Assembly (NCBI GenBank): GCA_022747635.1
Contig: JAKTNV010000011.1
Coordinates: 15,061,975 to 15,125,974 of the forward strand
Length of the DNA stretch: 64,000 bases
Direction of reading: 5' to 3'
From: Hetaerina americana
Taxonomy: Eukaryota > Arthropoda > Insecta > Odonata > Calopterygidae
Shown here piece by piece: positions 36,387-47,650 of the stretch; position 1 is the first letter of the stretch; each line of letters starts with the position of its first letter. Under the pieces are notes generated by a model. The model was given only the letters and a program-made list of their open reading frames with translations, did not search any database and had not been told where the DNA came from. The position numbers and the translations under genes are program-made.

Positions 36387-39234
36387 TATGTTCAACTTCC
36401 ACCACATCATGCCTGAAGCTACTCAAAGCGCATTAAATTTTTAGAATCACTTGTCACATTATGTGGAATAATATTTATATTATTCAGCAAAGTTGACTTG
36501 ATTGTTCATCATTTTTAAGGACTTCAAGAGAATAAAAATTTTTGGATATAATATATTTTATATATAATAATATTTAGATTTTAGAGCCTGTTTCAATGAC
36601 CACTTGTGGTTATAATTGTTAAAATTGATGGTAGAAGTGAATTATTCATTGTAAGATTACAATGAGGTATTTAAACTTTAGATTGAGCAACTCAATAGAT
36701 GGGGTAGTGTGTCTGCATGGGGCGTCGGGTATCACATAAAAATGCATAAATATAGCAAATCCTTAAATGAGGATGTAAATCTAGTCAAAGGTTAACTTGG
36801 TGTCTTGTTGTTTTGTACTAGAGTTGGCAGCAATGTAATCATCTTGTTAATTGAGGTTTTTACATGGAAAATTACTTTGATCTGTGAAGTTTGAGTCTGG
36901 TGTTGTTTTATATTATTATTATTATATGATTTTCTGTATGTTTCATTTGAAGACTGGTTTTTGGGTAGGAAATTTAGAATTTGAGGATTTAAGTATTTAC
37001 CATTTAAATATAGAACATCTATGGTCTCTTTCATGGACATGAAAAATTTTGTTTCTAGGTCCTCTATTTGAGTGCACATAGTTCCTCCCTTGCTTGTATA
37101 CAGGATACTTTGGAATGCACCATTACTAATCGTAGTTTATATGGTGTGGCTTGTCAAAAAAGAATACTTGTAGTGTGCAATGTGCTGTCTTATTTGGTGC
37201 TTCATTATTTTGGTGTAGTGTAACATGAAAGTTTGGTACTGGGAGTGATGTTTGCCTTACCTAATTCATGTTTGAATCATCTTGTAGACTATGGAAGTTT
37301 TGTATTGTATGCATCAATGATGCTGTTATTTTTATGTAAACTAATGTTTCATTTCCAGGAAAACCAAAAGAGTTTATCGATATGCATTAATTTCCACATC
37401 ATATGCATATTTTTTACTTGCTACGTAACCTCAGATCTAAGCTCATTTTTATCTTACTAGTATTTCATTAGAACACTGAGGACATATTCAAAATTTAGTC
37501 AAAAGCAAATGTAACCCTCGTGTACAGGTCTGTACAGAACCTGAATCTGAATAACCTGCTGCTATCTAGAAAACAATTTTTGTTAACTAAGAAAACAAGA
37601 TGTTAATTCAACTTCAGTGAATATTATCATGGAAAAACTCAGTATTTATATATGCACTGGAATGATTCCAGGGTACACTTTTGGTGTTGCAAACTTTCAT
37701 CCAATGGTATGAAATTATAATCATTAAAGATTGTATAGGTATAAGTTATTGCCATTACTTTTAACTGTAGAAATGTAGAAGGTGACATCTAATTTCAAGA
37801 AGGAAAAAAAATCTTTAAACTTGGGAGTGGGGCATTATATATTGCGGAAAACCAATATGTGAACTCTTTTTTTGTTATGTTTTTTCGCTGTATTCTAAGC
37901 AATGGAACTGTATTTGTGGGTAACAGAAATTGGATATTTGAGACAGGAATCATATATAAAAGTATGTTACTGAAAATAAAGCTAGCTTTATTGCTTAGGA
38001 AAATACGGAAGGCAGAGGATCATATTATGGTTTGGAAAGCCAGCTTTTGATAGGTAAAATTTTACTCAAAAAAGTAATCAGTTTTTTTAGAAAGATAATT
38101 CTCTCTTATTATCTGGCTTTTAATCTATGCGTATGAATTTTAATTTAAATGGTTTATTTATGTGTACTTTTTTAAGCAATTTAACATGGAGAAAATAACA
38201 AGTGCTGATCTCAGAATAAGATCTTGCAAGGTAGATTTTGAAAATTTTCTTGATTATTTACTCTTATGTTGTATATAACTCTGATTAATGATAAGATTAC
38301 TGGTAACTGTTATAATGGAGTTAACCAGAGCTCGTGGGTGCTGTTTGTATAATAAGGAAAACGATGGAGAGGCCTGCTAGATGTTCTCCTTGTGTCATCA
38401 ATCCAAGAAATTTGTGGAGTGTGCCATACTGGAAGATGTATTCAATCTCTCATCTTATTAGGGGCGATCTCTCTGGCTTTTCATTTCTCTTACCACATAC
38501 CTTACCACTCCATTGATGAGTGGCAACTTATGACTTTGAAGGAAGTGAATGGTATGCTTAAAAATATTTTGTGTACATTCTCGTGCTTGTTGTAGAGTTT
38601 ATGAAATTGTGAGGATATCTACTTAGGAAACGATATATATATTTTTGATAATTATGTGAATGTTTTAATTTCAATGCAAATTGTCAGCTTTTGCACTAAT
38701 TGTTTTATGTTGATAATCATGAAAAGATCAGGGTCGTAAACATAAATGACTTCATTTTCAACTATAAATACCAAACTACATTCTGTCATGGTGAAACTAT
38801 AAAAGAGCAGGGAAATAGTCTCTATCCTATGGGTTGGAGAGAATTCTCCCATTCTGGAGCGTCTGTGTCAATTCCAATGGCCGGTAGAAAATACAAACAA
38901 ATTTAAGCTCACTATAGTAGATTTGAATGCCTCTTCCTCCTTCGGGTGCTATCTGTTGGTGTTAACATAAAATGTGAAGCTTATGCTGGTGATTGATAAA
39001 AAAATCCACAGTATTTTGTATTTAGATATGTGTTCCCCCATTGTCATTGACTCTGTTTCTCCAGATACTGGCAGAAGTGCATGTTTACATCTCAGGAAAT
39101 AGTCTAAAGAGTGCATCCTCTAGACTTATTTTGAAAATGCACCTTCTCATGTAGATTATTGTAGGAAGTTTGATTCTTAATATTATCTTTGTTAACCACT
39201 GATAATGAACTTATTGTCAATTAGCTAAATATTC
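36387..39234. other. Intron, no gene seen
   Basis: AT-rich sequence. The short open frames have no motifs and no splice-compatible coding context. Confidence 0.45.
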
Positions 39235-39330
39235 ATCTACATCTACATAATACCCTGCGAGCCACTGCAAGGGTATGTGCTGCAAGGGGGAGTTTTAGGT
39301 CAACACCCACCACTATTCAGGGGGGTCTTG
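39235..39330 (+). repeat. Interspersed-repeat fragment (arthropod CTACATCTACATA...CGAGCCAC type)
   Basis: The string CATCTACATAATACCCTGCG followed by AGCCACTGCAAGGGT resembles a repeat that I know to be widespread in insect genomes, starting CTACATCTACATA and containing CGAGCCACC, probably the 3' end of a LINE. Only about 95 bases are recognisable. Confidence 0.45.
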
Positions 39331-40207
39331 AAGGCTTGTGGGATAAAAATTCATAATCTTTAATATTTGGCAGGAAATGTATTTCCTATAAAAGTGTAGA
39401 CAGTTACTTTTGTTGATTGGATAGCTTTGCAGATATTTGAATGCTTATCAAATTTCTTTGTGATGGATGGGAACATTTGTGTCTGCATGCTAAGGTGTTC
39501 CCCAAAAGTCTGTGAAAAATCGCCTGATACATAATAGGGTGGTTTGCCTATCATCCCAAATGCATGTAAATAAATATCTTTCAAAAGGAATGTTCTTCAG
39601 CAACAAAACAAATATATAAAAACTTTGATTAAAACACTAAAATGCAGAAACACAGAGAAAGTATACTTGCATATCTGGTTGACCTTTTGACAGAACGACC
39701 GTCTTATGATATATATATTTATATATACATACATACACACATATTTATAATTTTAAATATAAAAACAATCTGTAGCTCATCAATGTAATTTATGAAGTAA
39801 AATACGAAAAATGTTACATTTTAAATATATGGTTAGTTAAACATCCAGGCTTGTTCATTCACCTGTTGGGAAACAAACCCCAACTAATTTATTGGTGCCA
39901 ATAGGGAGAATTACTTTTAAATCTTATTTGACTTAAGTATTCTCCGGACTACAATGTAGAAAAATGTAGCTACATCTTTGCAGATATAAAACTGTAATAC
40001 TAGAATGCGGAGTTAAGTCTGTAATTGTGTACCCACTTCTAGCTTCCTTTTTTTCCTTATGGAAAATGAGTTGTTGCATTTAGATTTTGTGACTTTTTTT
40101 TACTTTTGAGCAAACTGTCTCATACACTTTTGCTATGTTTGCAATATATTTTCACTTGGGGGACATGAAGCAATAACACTGGTGTGACTGAAATAGAATG
40201 GCATATA
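39331..40207. other. Intron, no gene seen
   Basis: Nothing recognisable apart from a small AT-rich patch at 39709-39745. Confidence 0.45.
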
Positions 40208-41466
40208 CGAGGTGTGTTCAAAAAGTAAGGTGACTATATTTTTAAGAAAAAGTATTTATTTATTCTTCAAAATTCAAGTTGTCCCGCTCAAAGTAATCAC
40301 CCAGATATAATACACTTGTGCCAATGATTTTTCCAATCCTCAAAGCAATTCTGATAAGCACTTTTTGCTATAGCCTTGAGCTCTTCCAGCGATACAGTCT
40401 TTTATCTCCTCAATCGTTGCAAATCTCCATCCTTTCATAGGTCTCTACAGTTTTGGGAACAGGATAAAGTCGCAGGGGGCCAAATGCGGTGAATATGGTG
40501 GCTGAGACACGATTGTGGTGTTTTTGGCCAAAAATTCTCTCACAACCAACGAGTAGGCAGGTGCATTATTGTTATGTAAAAGCCTTGAGTTGTTTTTTTC
40601 ACAATTTCGGATGTTTTTTTCGTATTGCTTCTCGCAAATGGCGCATACCTTCAAGGTAACACTCTTAAATGACCGTATGACCTTGTGGTAAGAACCACTG
40701 TGCCTTGTTAATTGAAGAAAACAGTGAGCAAAAACCTTGACATTTGATCGAACTTGGCGTGCTTTGTTCGGTCTTGGTCCTCGTGGATTCTTCCATCAGG
40801 ACGATTGTGCTTTAGTTTTGACGTCATAACCATGTACCCATGATTTGTCACCAGTTATGATCCTTTTGAGCAAATCAGGATTGTCATTGATGTCATTCAG
40901 CAGTTCCTAAGCGATGCTCATGTGATGGTTCTTCTGGTCAAAATTAATGAGTTTCGGAACGAATTTCACTGACACACATCTCATGCCCTAAACATTTGAA
41001 AAAATTGCATGGCACGAGCAAACCAATATGCCAATATCCTTAGCAACTTCTCTGATAGTGATTTGACAATTTTTCAAATCAACAACAAATGACGTGTCCA
41101 GAGCAAGGTTCATCATTGGCATCTTCTCGGCCATCTTGGAAGAGCTTGTACCCCTATTAACATTTTTTTTACTCACAGCAAACTCACCATTTGCTACTGC
41201 CAACATTTCAAGTGTTTTGGAGCACTTAATTACATTTTTTACACAAAATTTGATGCAAATTCTTTGACCCATTTTTTTATAGCAGAAAATCTCCAAGCTC
41301 ATGAAAACACATCTCACATTTTTATCTGTCAATAACAAACTAAATATGTTACATTGTTGAAACTATAACCAAATGTTTTGGACGTGTACCAACTCAACAA
41401 AACAAAAAAATCAAATCTATGTTGCCCGTGAAATTTGAAGCCACCTCACTTTTTGAACACACCTCA
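40208..41466 (-). mobile_element. mariner-like element (irritans-type), complete length but inactive
   Basis: The 1259-bp element has inverted terminal repeats, GAGGTGTGTTCAAAAAGT at the left and its near-identical mirror at the right (about 41440-41466), flanked by TA on both sides (40206-40207 and 41467-41468). Length, TIR sequence and TA duplication are standard for mariner. The transposase is on the minus strand and broken. Confidence 0.9.
40445..41338 (-). pseudogene. Broken mariner transposase
   Basis: The N-terminal piece at 41338-40988 contains RICIKFCVKNVIKCSKTLEM and later ITIREVAKDIGI, the paired helix-turn-helix DNA-binding region of irritans-type mariners. The C-terminal piece at 40654-40445 contains LLHNNNAPAYSLVVREFL and then QPPYSPHLAPCDFILFPKL. 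In the family the second catalytic Asp sits in HDNAP; here it is Asn. The third Asp (APCDF) is kept. Frameshifts separate the two pieces. The element cannot encode an active enzyme. Confidence 0.85.
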
Positions 41467-42019
41467 TATTCTTTGTGGTGGATGGTGTTTTGGTTAAAAT
41501 GTCCTTTTTTTATTATTCAAACAAGAGGGATATGCATGTATTGGTTCTATTCATGAATTGAACATATCATAAAAGTCATTAGTAACAGGTTTTGAACTAA
41601 ACAGTTTGACTGTGAGTTAAAATTTTAATTTCTAAATGTAACTTCTTGGGTATCAAGTCAGTCTCATTCCAGAATTTGGGGTCTAAAGTGCCTATGTGGC
41701 CTTCTTTAACATTCAGTTTTGACAATTTACCCTGGTTTGCTCCCTTAAAATCCTGTAATAATAAAAATAAAATAATGATATCTCATTTTCAAAATGAAGA
41801 GCCATGGTAAAATAGCTAAATTTTTAATGCTCCCTCTTCAGGTACCTCTATCTATAGTATTAGTGGTTCTTAATTAACCATTGCACAGAGTAATTTCCAA
41901 TGAAGTAGTTTGTTCAGGTATAGTTACAAATATATACATACTGAATCCTATTTGGTAATTATATTTTGTTCCATAGGCAGTAGCATGTGTTTGCCAAAAT
42001 GCATGGTTGATTTTAAGGC
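41467..42019. other. Spacer between two mariner elements, no gene seen
   Basis: AT-rich intron sequence with nothing recognisable. Confidence 0.45.
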
Positions 42020-43165
42020 TGTGAGGGTGATCTAAAAAGTTCTCGGCCTGATGATGACAATGAAAATTTATGTTTTGAAAAAGTTTTGTTTTTCATCATA
42101 AATGTCTTAATTATTAATCAATTTCATTCACTGGTGTTCCAGTGCCATTATCCTGTCTCTGTAGGGTTCTTCCATTAGTGTGTCAAAGTGTTTGTCTACA
42201 GCCGCAATCGCTTCTTGATTGGATGAAAAATATTAACTTGATGTTTCCTCTGACGAGGAAAAATTTCAGTTTATCGGAAGAGGTGGAAGTCCAAAGGAGC
42301 CAAAATCGGAGAATTGGGTGGATATTCGAGCACTTTGTAGTGCAAATCCCTCAATTTTCCCATCACCAAGACACTTTTGTGGGCTAGTGCGTTGTCCTGC
42401 GGAAAAATAGTTTTTTTCCTTGGCAGGCCAGGTCTGCTTTTACGAATTTTTGCATCTAGTGTTGTTAGAAGGTTAGAATAGTACACCCCAGTCATTTTTT
42501 TTGCCTTTTTTGAGATAGTTGATCGACAGTATTCCTTTCATATCCCAAAAAACCAATGTCCTGAACTTTCCCGCCGAAATCACCCACCGTCTTTGTATTC
42601 TCTGGAGCTGAAGAACCTGCCTTTATCCACTGCAGGCTCGGGATGATTGTTTTTTGGATATTGGTATGTAATGGAAAATCCAAGTTTCATCCATTGCCTC
42701 TTATCGATCCAGAAAATCAATCTTGTTTTTTGTAAAGTACACCAAGCCCTATTTGGAAAGTGTCGTCCGAATGCGTTTTTGATCTACAGTGAGTATGTGT
42801 GGCACCCATATTGCACATAGCTTTGTCATGTGCAATTGTTCATGCAAAATGTAACCAGTGCATTCTTTTGTTATCCCTGCAGTATTAGCAATTTCACATA
42901 CCGTCATATGCTGATCTTTCAAAATCATATTGATCACTTTTTTGATAATATCATGGTTGCACTTTTTGGACATCCTTCATGCGGATCATCTTGGAGGTTT
43001 TCATAGACATGTATAAACTTCCATTTTTTCATGGAGGAAATTGAAGAAGAAGAGTCCCCGTACACATTAACAACCCTGGAATGAATATTGCTCGGCATTG
43101 TACCATGTTTTACAAAGATTTGTATCGCTGAATGATACTCAATTTTTTCCATTTCTAACAACACA
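42020..43165 (-). mobile_element. Broken mariner-like element (mellifera-type)
   Basis: Minus-strand pieces appear in the expected order. 43164-42934 carries KIEYHSAIQIFVKHGTMPS, the N-terminal HTH. 42973-42749 carries MTVCEIANTAGI and WVPHILTVDQKRIR. 42683-42492 carries WIKAGSSAPENTKTV. 42495-42271 carries FPQDNALAHKSVLVMGKLRD and PPNSPILAPLDFHLF. The second catalytic Asp (QDNA) remains; part of the D34D region has changed (PPNSP). The left boundary near 42027 shows a terminal-repeat-like GTGATCTAAAAAGTTCTCGG. I did not find the matching right end, so the element is truncated or decayed there. Confidence 0.8.
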
Positions 43166-46021
43166 TGCCATGCAACTGATTCAAATGGCTCTATACAGCG
43201 AACTCCTGTATGGAATTCCTTTCAAGTTCACATTGTGTCTACTCACAGATGTGGTAACATGAGAGAAAATAATCAGACCAGCCTTTTCCTTTTCTGTAGT
43301 AAACATTATTTTATCACAATGAAATTAATATTTTTGCTTTGAAAATACCTCGCGAATCTGCCCAATAAACCATCTATATTGACCTCCTGATGGAAAAGAA
43401 TTGAGACCCAGGACATGTTCACGTTAGACTATGTATGGATTGAAATCAGACCATTATCAAATCATTAATTATCAGAGAATTATCACAATATATCTTCACT
43501 AATCTGGCATGGAAATAGCGGTCTCTGTAATTGACTGCACTGAGCATCCTGTGTTTGAAATATGATTTTTTGAACAAATCTTCAGGATTTATCCACTCTT
43601 ATACATTCAAGACCCTTACATGAGGAAGGATGCATTAATTTCTTTGTCCCTTGCCGGGCAGTTGCTCCATTTGACATCATACTTGTTGGCCACTCAGAAA
43701 AATTGAGTGATAGGGAAAAAGTTGAGAATATCTAAAGTTCTTAATAAGTTGGGGAAAAAAATGAGGAAAGGGCTGATTTAAAAAAAACGTCCTGGAGTTT
43801 TTTGTAAATTTGGAATATGATGTGGCAATCGGTAATTTCCAGTGTGAATGGTGTTCCTTTTAGTTGCAAGATTGAAACAGATTATTATAGATATGACTTT
43901 GGAGATACAGTTGGCACATACAACAATGCAGATTTGATCCACATAAAAGAAATGTATGATCATTTTCCAGACACTGTTGAAAAAATTGGGAAAAGGGATG
44001 GCATATTCATTGAAAAAATCTGGGAAAAGTCAGGATTGGGAATGTAGAAAATTGCTACCCTGTTAATGTATTTTACAGATGCACTGTAAAGATTGGTTTG
44101 TTGCAAATCTCTGCTCTCAACGGTCCTTTCATTTCTTTCAAATGCTAGCTGAACAATTTTAGATCTTTCAGTGTCATTCAAACGGTATTTGTAGTTGGGG
44201 TATTTACATTATCTTCAATTGTGATCACTTCATTAACAAAACTTGCACACTTCATGTAGAAACAAGTTTGCTGTAAAAGTTTATTAAATAGAGCTTATAG
44301 CATACTGAATTATGAGTAATTTGAGGAGATTACCAATATATGAGATCCCTGTATCAATTTCATCAAACAAATATTTGGCAACTTTCAGCCATATTGGCTT
44401 TGTTTTATCTTAAAAATCTTAGGATGCAACAAGTCACATGAAATAGTGAAATTGCATTGTTCCCTTTTTTAAGGGATTAAAAAGGGAAACAGTGGTACTT
44501 TTTTTTAGATAATTTTGTTTTTCGGAATCAACTAAAAAATGGATTTCTTTGGATTCTACCCACTGTTTTTGAGCTTACTCTTAATATAACCTCATTTATG
44601 TCTCCATTTAGATAACAAGAGTTAATGTTTTCACGTAGGACTTAGTGGAAATGCTCAATAAAGAGCATTATAAAAGTTAATTTTCATTCAGTGATGTTGT
44701 ACCTTAACTAAGTCATTCTTGTAAATAACTTTTTGTCATGCGCAGTTCTAAGATATCTTGATGTCTAAATTTTAGAAAATCTTCTAGTATTTAATTTCAT
44801 GGTTCATAATCAAGTCTTCATTCATATTTCATATTCAAGATAAATATGAGTACATATAGAGCAGCTCACTTTTATTAATGTCTTATACCTTATAGTTTCA
44901 TAATGGTCCCTTATGATGTGAAATGTACGAAAAAATCTTTACCATCAACACCAGTGGATTTTAATTCACAGTAGCGTATCAGAGCCAGACTAATATTTCC
45001 AGTTATATCACCCCACTCCATCGATATTGACTACCTGTGTGGATTAATTCAGGTAAGAATGAATGCAATCATTACAGTGCTCCATGTGGTATTTTAAATT
45101 TAGAAATTATCTTTGGTAACCATGAAAAGATGTACTTAATCGAGCATGTGTCGTCAATAGTTTTATTTGTATTCAATATATCAGCTTTTGTGTTCCCTTT
45201 TACGAGGGATGTTCTCACAGTATGGGCTGGTTGACTATTCAAAAATAAAGGCAACATTTTTGAAATATTACCTTTGCCAAAATAATATGCCAACCTTGGC
45301 TTATTTCCTCATAGTTACCATCGAAATTCAGGCATTGATGGTAACATGAGAATATTATCATATTCAAACATCTCTGGAACTGATGCACCTTGTTTGAGAG
45401 GTTAAAAAACTTAGCACATCACTTTGCAGGGCCCAACAGGGATGCAGCAGGTGGGGTACTATGTAGCCTTGTAGAAATGCGATTACTCCCAGACCTGTGT
45501 TAGGTTCAATAAATGTTCCAGGAAAAATCTTAGAGAATTAGCGTGCTATGTTGCTAAATCTCAATAGACTATGTTTCCTTGAGTTTTACCAGTTTTTTCC
45601 TGGGCATTATATCTTTTTCTCTCTTATATTCTTTCACCACTTTCTCATTGTTGTATTTCCATCTCATTTCTTTTTTCTCTCCTTCTTGGTTTTTTTTTTA
45701 CTATTCCTCTTTTTCATCTACCTTTAATTCTCACTATCATAATTCATTTCATCTCCTTCTCGTAAAGATATTTCGTCAAGGGCTCATCAATGATCTTGAA
45801 GAGCTTATTGAGACATTTGCTGGAGATGGAGGCTTTATTTACTCTTAAGGAACGGATTTAAAATGTCTTATTCTATTCAATCATTATTTATTGTGAACGT
45901 TAGCTTAATGTGGAGAATACCAACAAATTCAATATTAATGAAGAAATGAGATTGCTCATTAGCAAGTGTGAAGATGATAACTGGAGCAACATTTTCCGTC
46001 AGTTATTGAGTAGTTTGGAAC
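43166..46021. other. Intron, no gene seen
   Basis: AT-rich sequence with no supportable gene. The open frames 43817-44047 and 45579-45848 lack motifs. A fragment CACTAATCTGGCAT near 43499 resembles the inner part of the Tigger terminal repeat but is too short to call. Confidence 0.4.
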
Positions 46022-46100
46022 TTAACTACAGTCAGTTTGGAACTTAACTAGCAGTCATAAAACTTTAGGTTTGAAATTAATCGGAGGTCAAAGTTAACCT
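46022..46100 (+). repeat. Dispersed repeat, copy A
   Basis: About 60-75 bases (ACTTAACTAGCAGTCATAAA then AATTAATCGGAGGTCAAAGT) recur with mismatches at 47225-47290 in the same orientation. The two copies bracket the LINE fragment at 46490-46917. Confidence 0.6.
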
Positions 46101-46489
46101 GCAGTTTTTAAAACTTTCATAATAAAAACCTACAATATAAAATCCGACCTTAGTGTCATGTCAAATTGCTCATCATTGAGAGCATGGTCACAATTTTATA
46201 ATCTCTATTAATCACAGAAAAGTTATAACTTAAATTTAAAATTCATCCCTTGTAAATTGAGGCGACTTCTACAAACAACCTGGTGTCCCTGCAGACATTG
46301 CTATAACAAGTACCATGCATGTTAATAATTGCAATCATGGCTTAAACCTTCCCATTGTTTCATGACCAAGGCATTGGCCTAGTGGCAGTAGGCAACTCTT
46401 CATAAAAGAGATGATTTTCTTCACCATGGGATTACCCTCAAATGTTACAAAGTATACAAAACAATAGTAAGGAGAAGAAATGCACCAGG

Positions 46490-46932
46490 CAAAGAGGCTT
46501 TTACAAGGAGGAGGTGATTGATGACCGGAACATTTAATAAGGATGTTAAGGAAAGACTCGTAAAAACTTTGATATATTCAGCATAGTTATGTATGGCGTG
46601 GAAATGTGGTCACTAAAGCAGGATGATAAATGTAGATTGGAGGCTGTTGAAATGTGGGTGGGGAGAAGGTGAAGTGGACAGAAAGGAAAACAAACGGGGA
46701 AGTTTTAGGTATAGGAGGGGGAGGAGTAGGGTTAGTTGGGAGAAATCCTAAGGAGGCAGGAAAAATGGATGAAGGGCATATGGATGGGCAGTTGAATGCT
46801 GAAAACTGTAATAGAGCAGAGGATGTTAGACAAATGAGGAAAGGGCAGGAATAGAATAGGCATTTTGGACAGAATGAAGGGAGGAAGGAAGTATACAGAG
46901 GTGAAGAGGGGCTGGTTGTAGAGGAGGATATT
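46490..46932 (+). mobile_element. LINE 3' coding fragment interrupted by a foldback insertion
   Basis: Broken plus-strand reading: MTGTFNKDVKERLVKTL-like, VMYGVEMWSLKQDD-like, RLEAVEMWVGRR and then WTERKTNGEVLGIGG at about 46670-46710. It belongs to the same family as the fragments at 29.1 and 54.7 kb. At 46932 it is interrupted by the inverted-repeat insertion and continues with TTGGGTTGTG after 47102. Confidence 0.65.
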
Positions 46933-47102
46933 CAATTGTTTCTGGCTCAACCTTGTGGAAATTCATGTTAATGAAATTAAAAATACAAAGTAACTTTCCA
47001 CTGTTCTTTATTAGCGTACTTAACGTACGTAACGTATCAGTACGCTAATAAAGAACAGTGGAAAGTTACTTTGTATTTTTAATTTCAGTAGAGGAGGATA
47101 TT
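46918..47102. repeat. Insertion carrying a perfect 47-bp inverted repeat, flanked by a 15-bp target duplication
   Basis: The direct repeat GTAGAGGAGGATATT occurs at 46918-46932 and 47088-47102. The 155-bp insert between them ends in a perfect inverted repeat: the arm 46972-47018 is the exact complement of 47041-47087, with a 22-nt loop that itself contains ACGTACGT. The insert begins CAATTGTTTCTGGCTCAACC. The perfection of the arms indicates recent origin. Confidence 0.9.
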
Positions 47103-47224
47103 GGGTTGTGTTTTGCTAGGAGAAACAAAATATTTATTTGGTAGTTGTGTTCTTCCAAAACTTACCTTAACTGGTAGATTACCTAATAATAATAATTTCA
47201 GTTATTAAGCATTTTAATGGTCGG

Positions 47225-47290
47225 TTTTTAACTTAACTAGTGGTCATAAAACTTAAGTTTTGACTTAATCGGAGGATAAAGTTAACCTTC
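47225..47290 (+). repeat. Dispersed repeat, copy B
   Basis: Partner of the repeat at 46022-46100, sharing ACTTAACTAG, GGTCATAAAACTT and AATCGGAGG..AAAGTTAACC. The spacing and orientation could be a long terminal direct repeat of an unrecognised element or two separate insertions. Confidence 0.55.
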
Positions 47291-47339
47291 TGTTTTGCGA
47301 AACATTATGAAACTTGGTCTTAAAGAAGTAGATCTTCCT

Positions 47340-47650
47340 TCTGATCCCAGCACACAGCCACAGGTGCCATTCTGATTGAAAATTTTTTTTTTGAATTTTT
47401 GTGGGCTTTGCCAAATCTGCCAAATTCAAGGTTCATCTCCAGTCACAATATGGTCAAAACGTTGTCACATCCTATCATAATATTCTAAGAGCGTCAGGGA
47501 TGATGTCTATTAGTCACTTTTGGTAAATGGTTCGACAAATTTGGTAGCAATTGAGCACCAACTTTATGGCGCTCAAGCTTCTTTGTAACAACCTTGTATA
47601 GGAAAGTATGCGTAAAAATCTGGGGAAAAATGATGTAAGTTCAGAAAGAG
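47340..47650 (-). pseudogene. Small mariner/Tc1-type transposase remnant
   Basis: The minus strand reads, in broken frames, LYKVVTKKLERHKVGAQLLP at about 47600-47540 and FDHIVTGDEP near 47450-47420. The VTGDE motif contains the first catalytic Asp of mariner transposases and normally follows the KVGARWVPH region, as it does here. Only about 300 bp can be followed. Confidence 0.5.

Noticed and set aside
43485..43530. A further Tigger terminal repeat (CACTAATCTGGCAT)
   Set aside because: Only about 14 bases resemble the repeat and no partner end was found.
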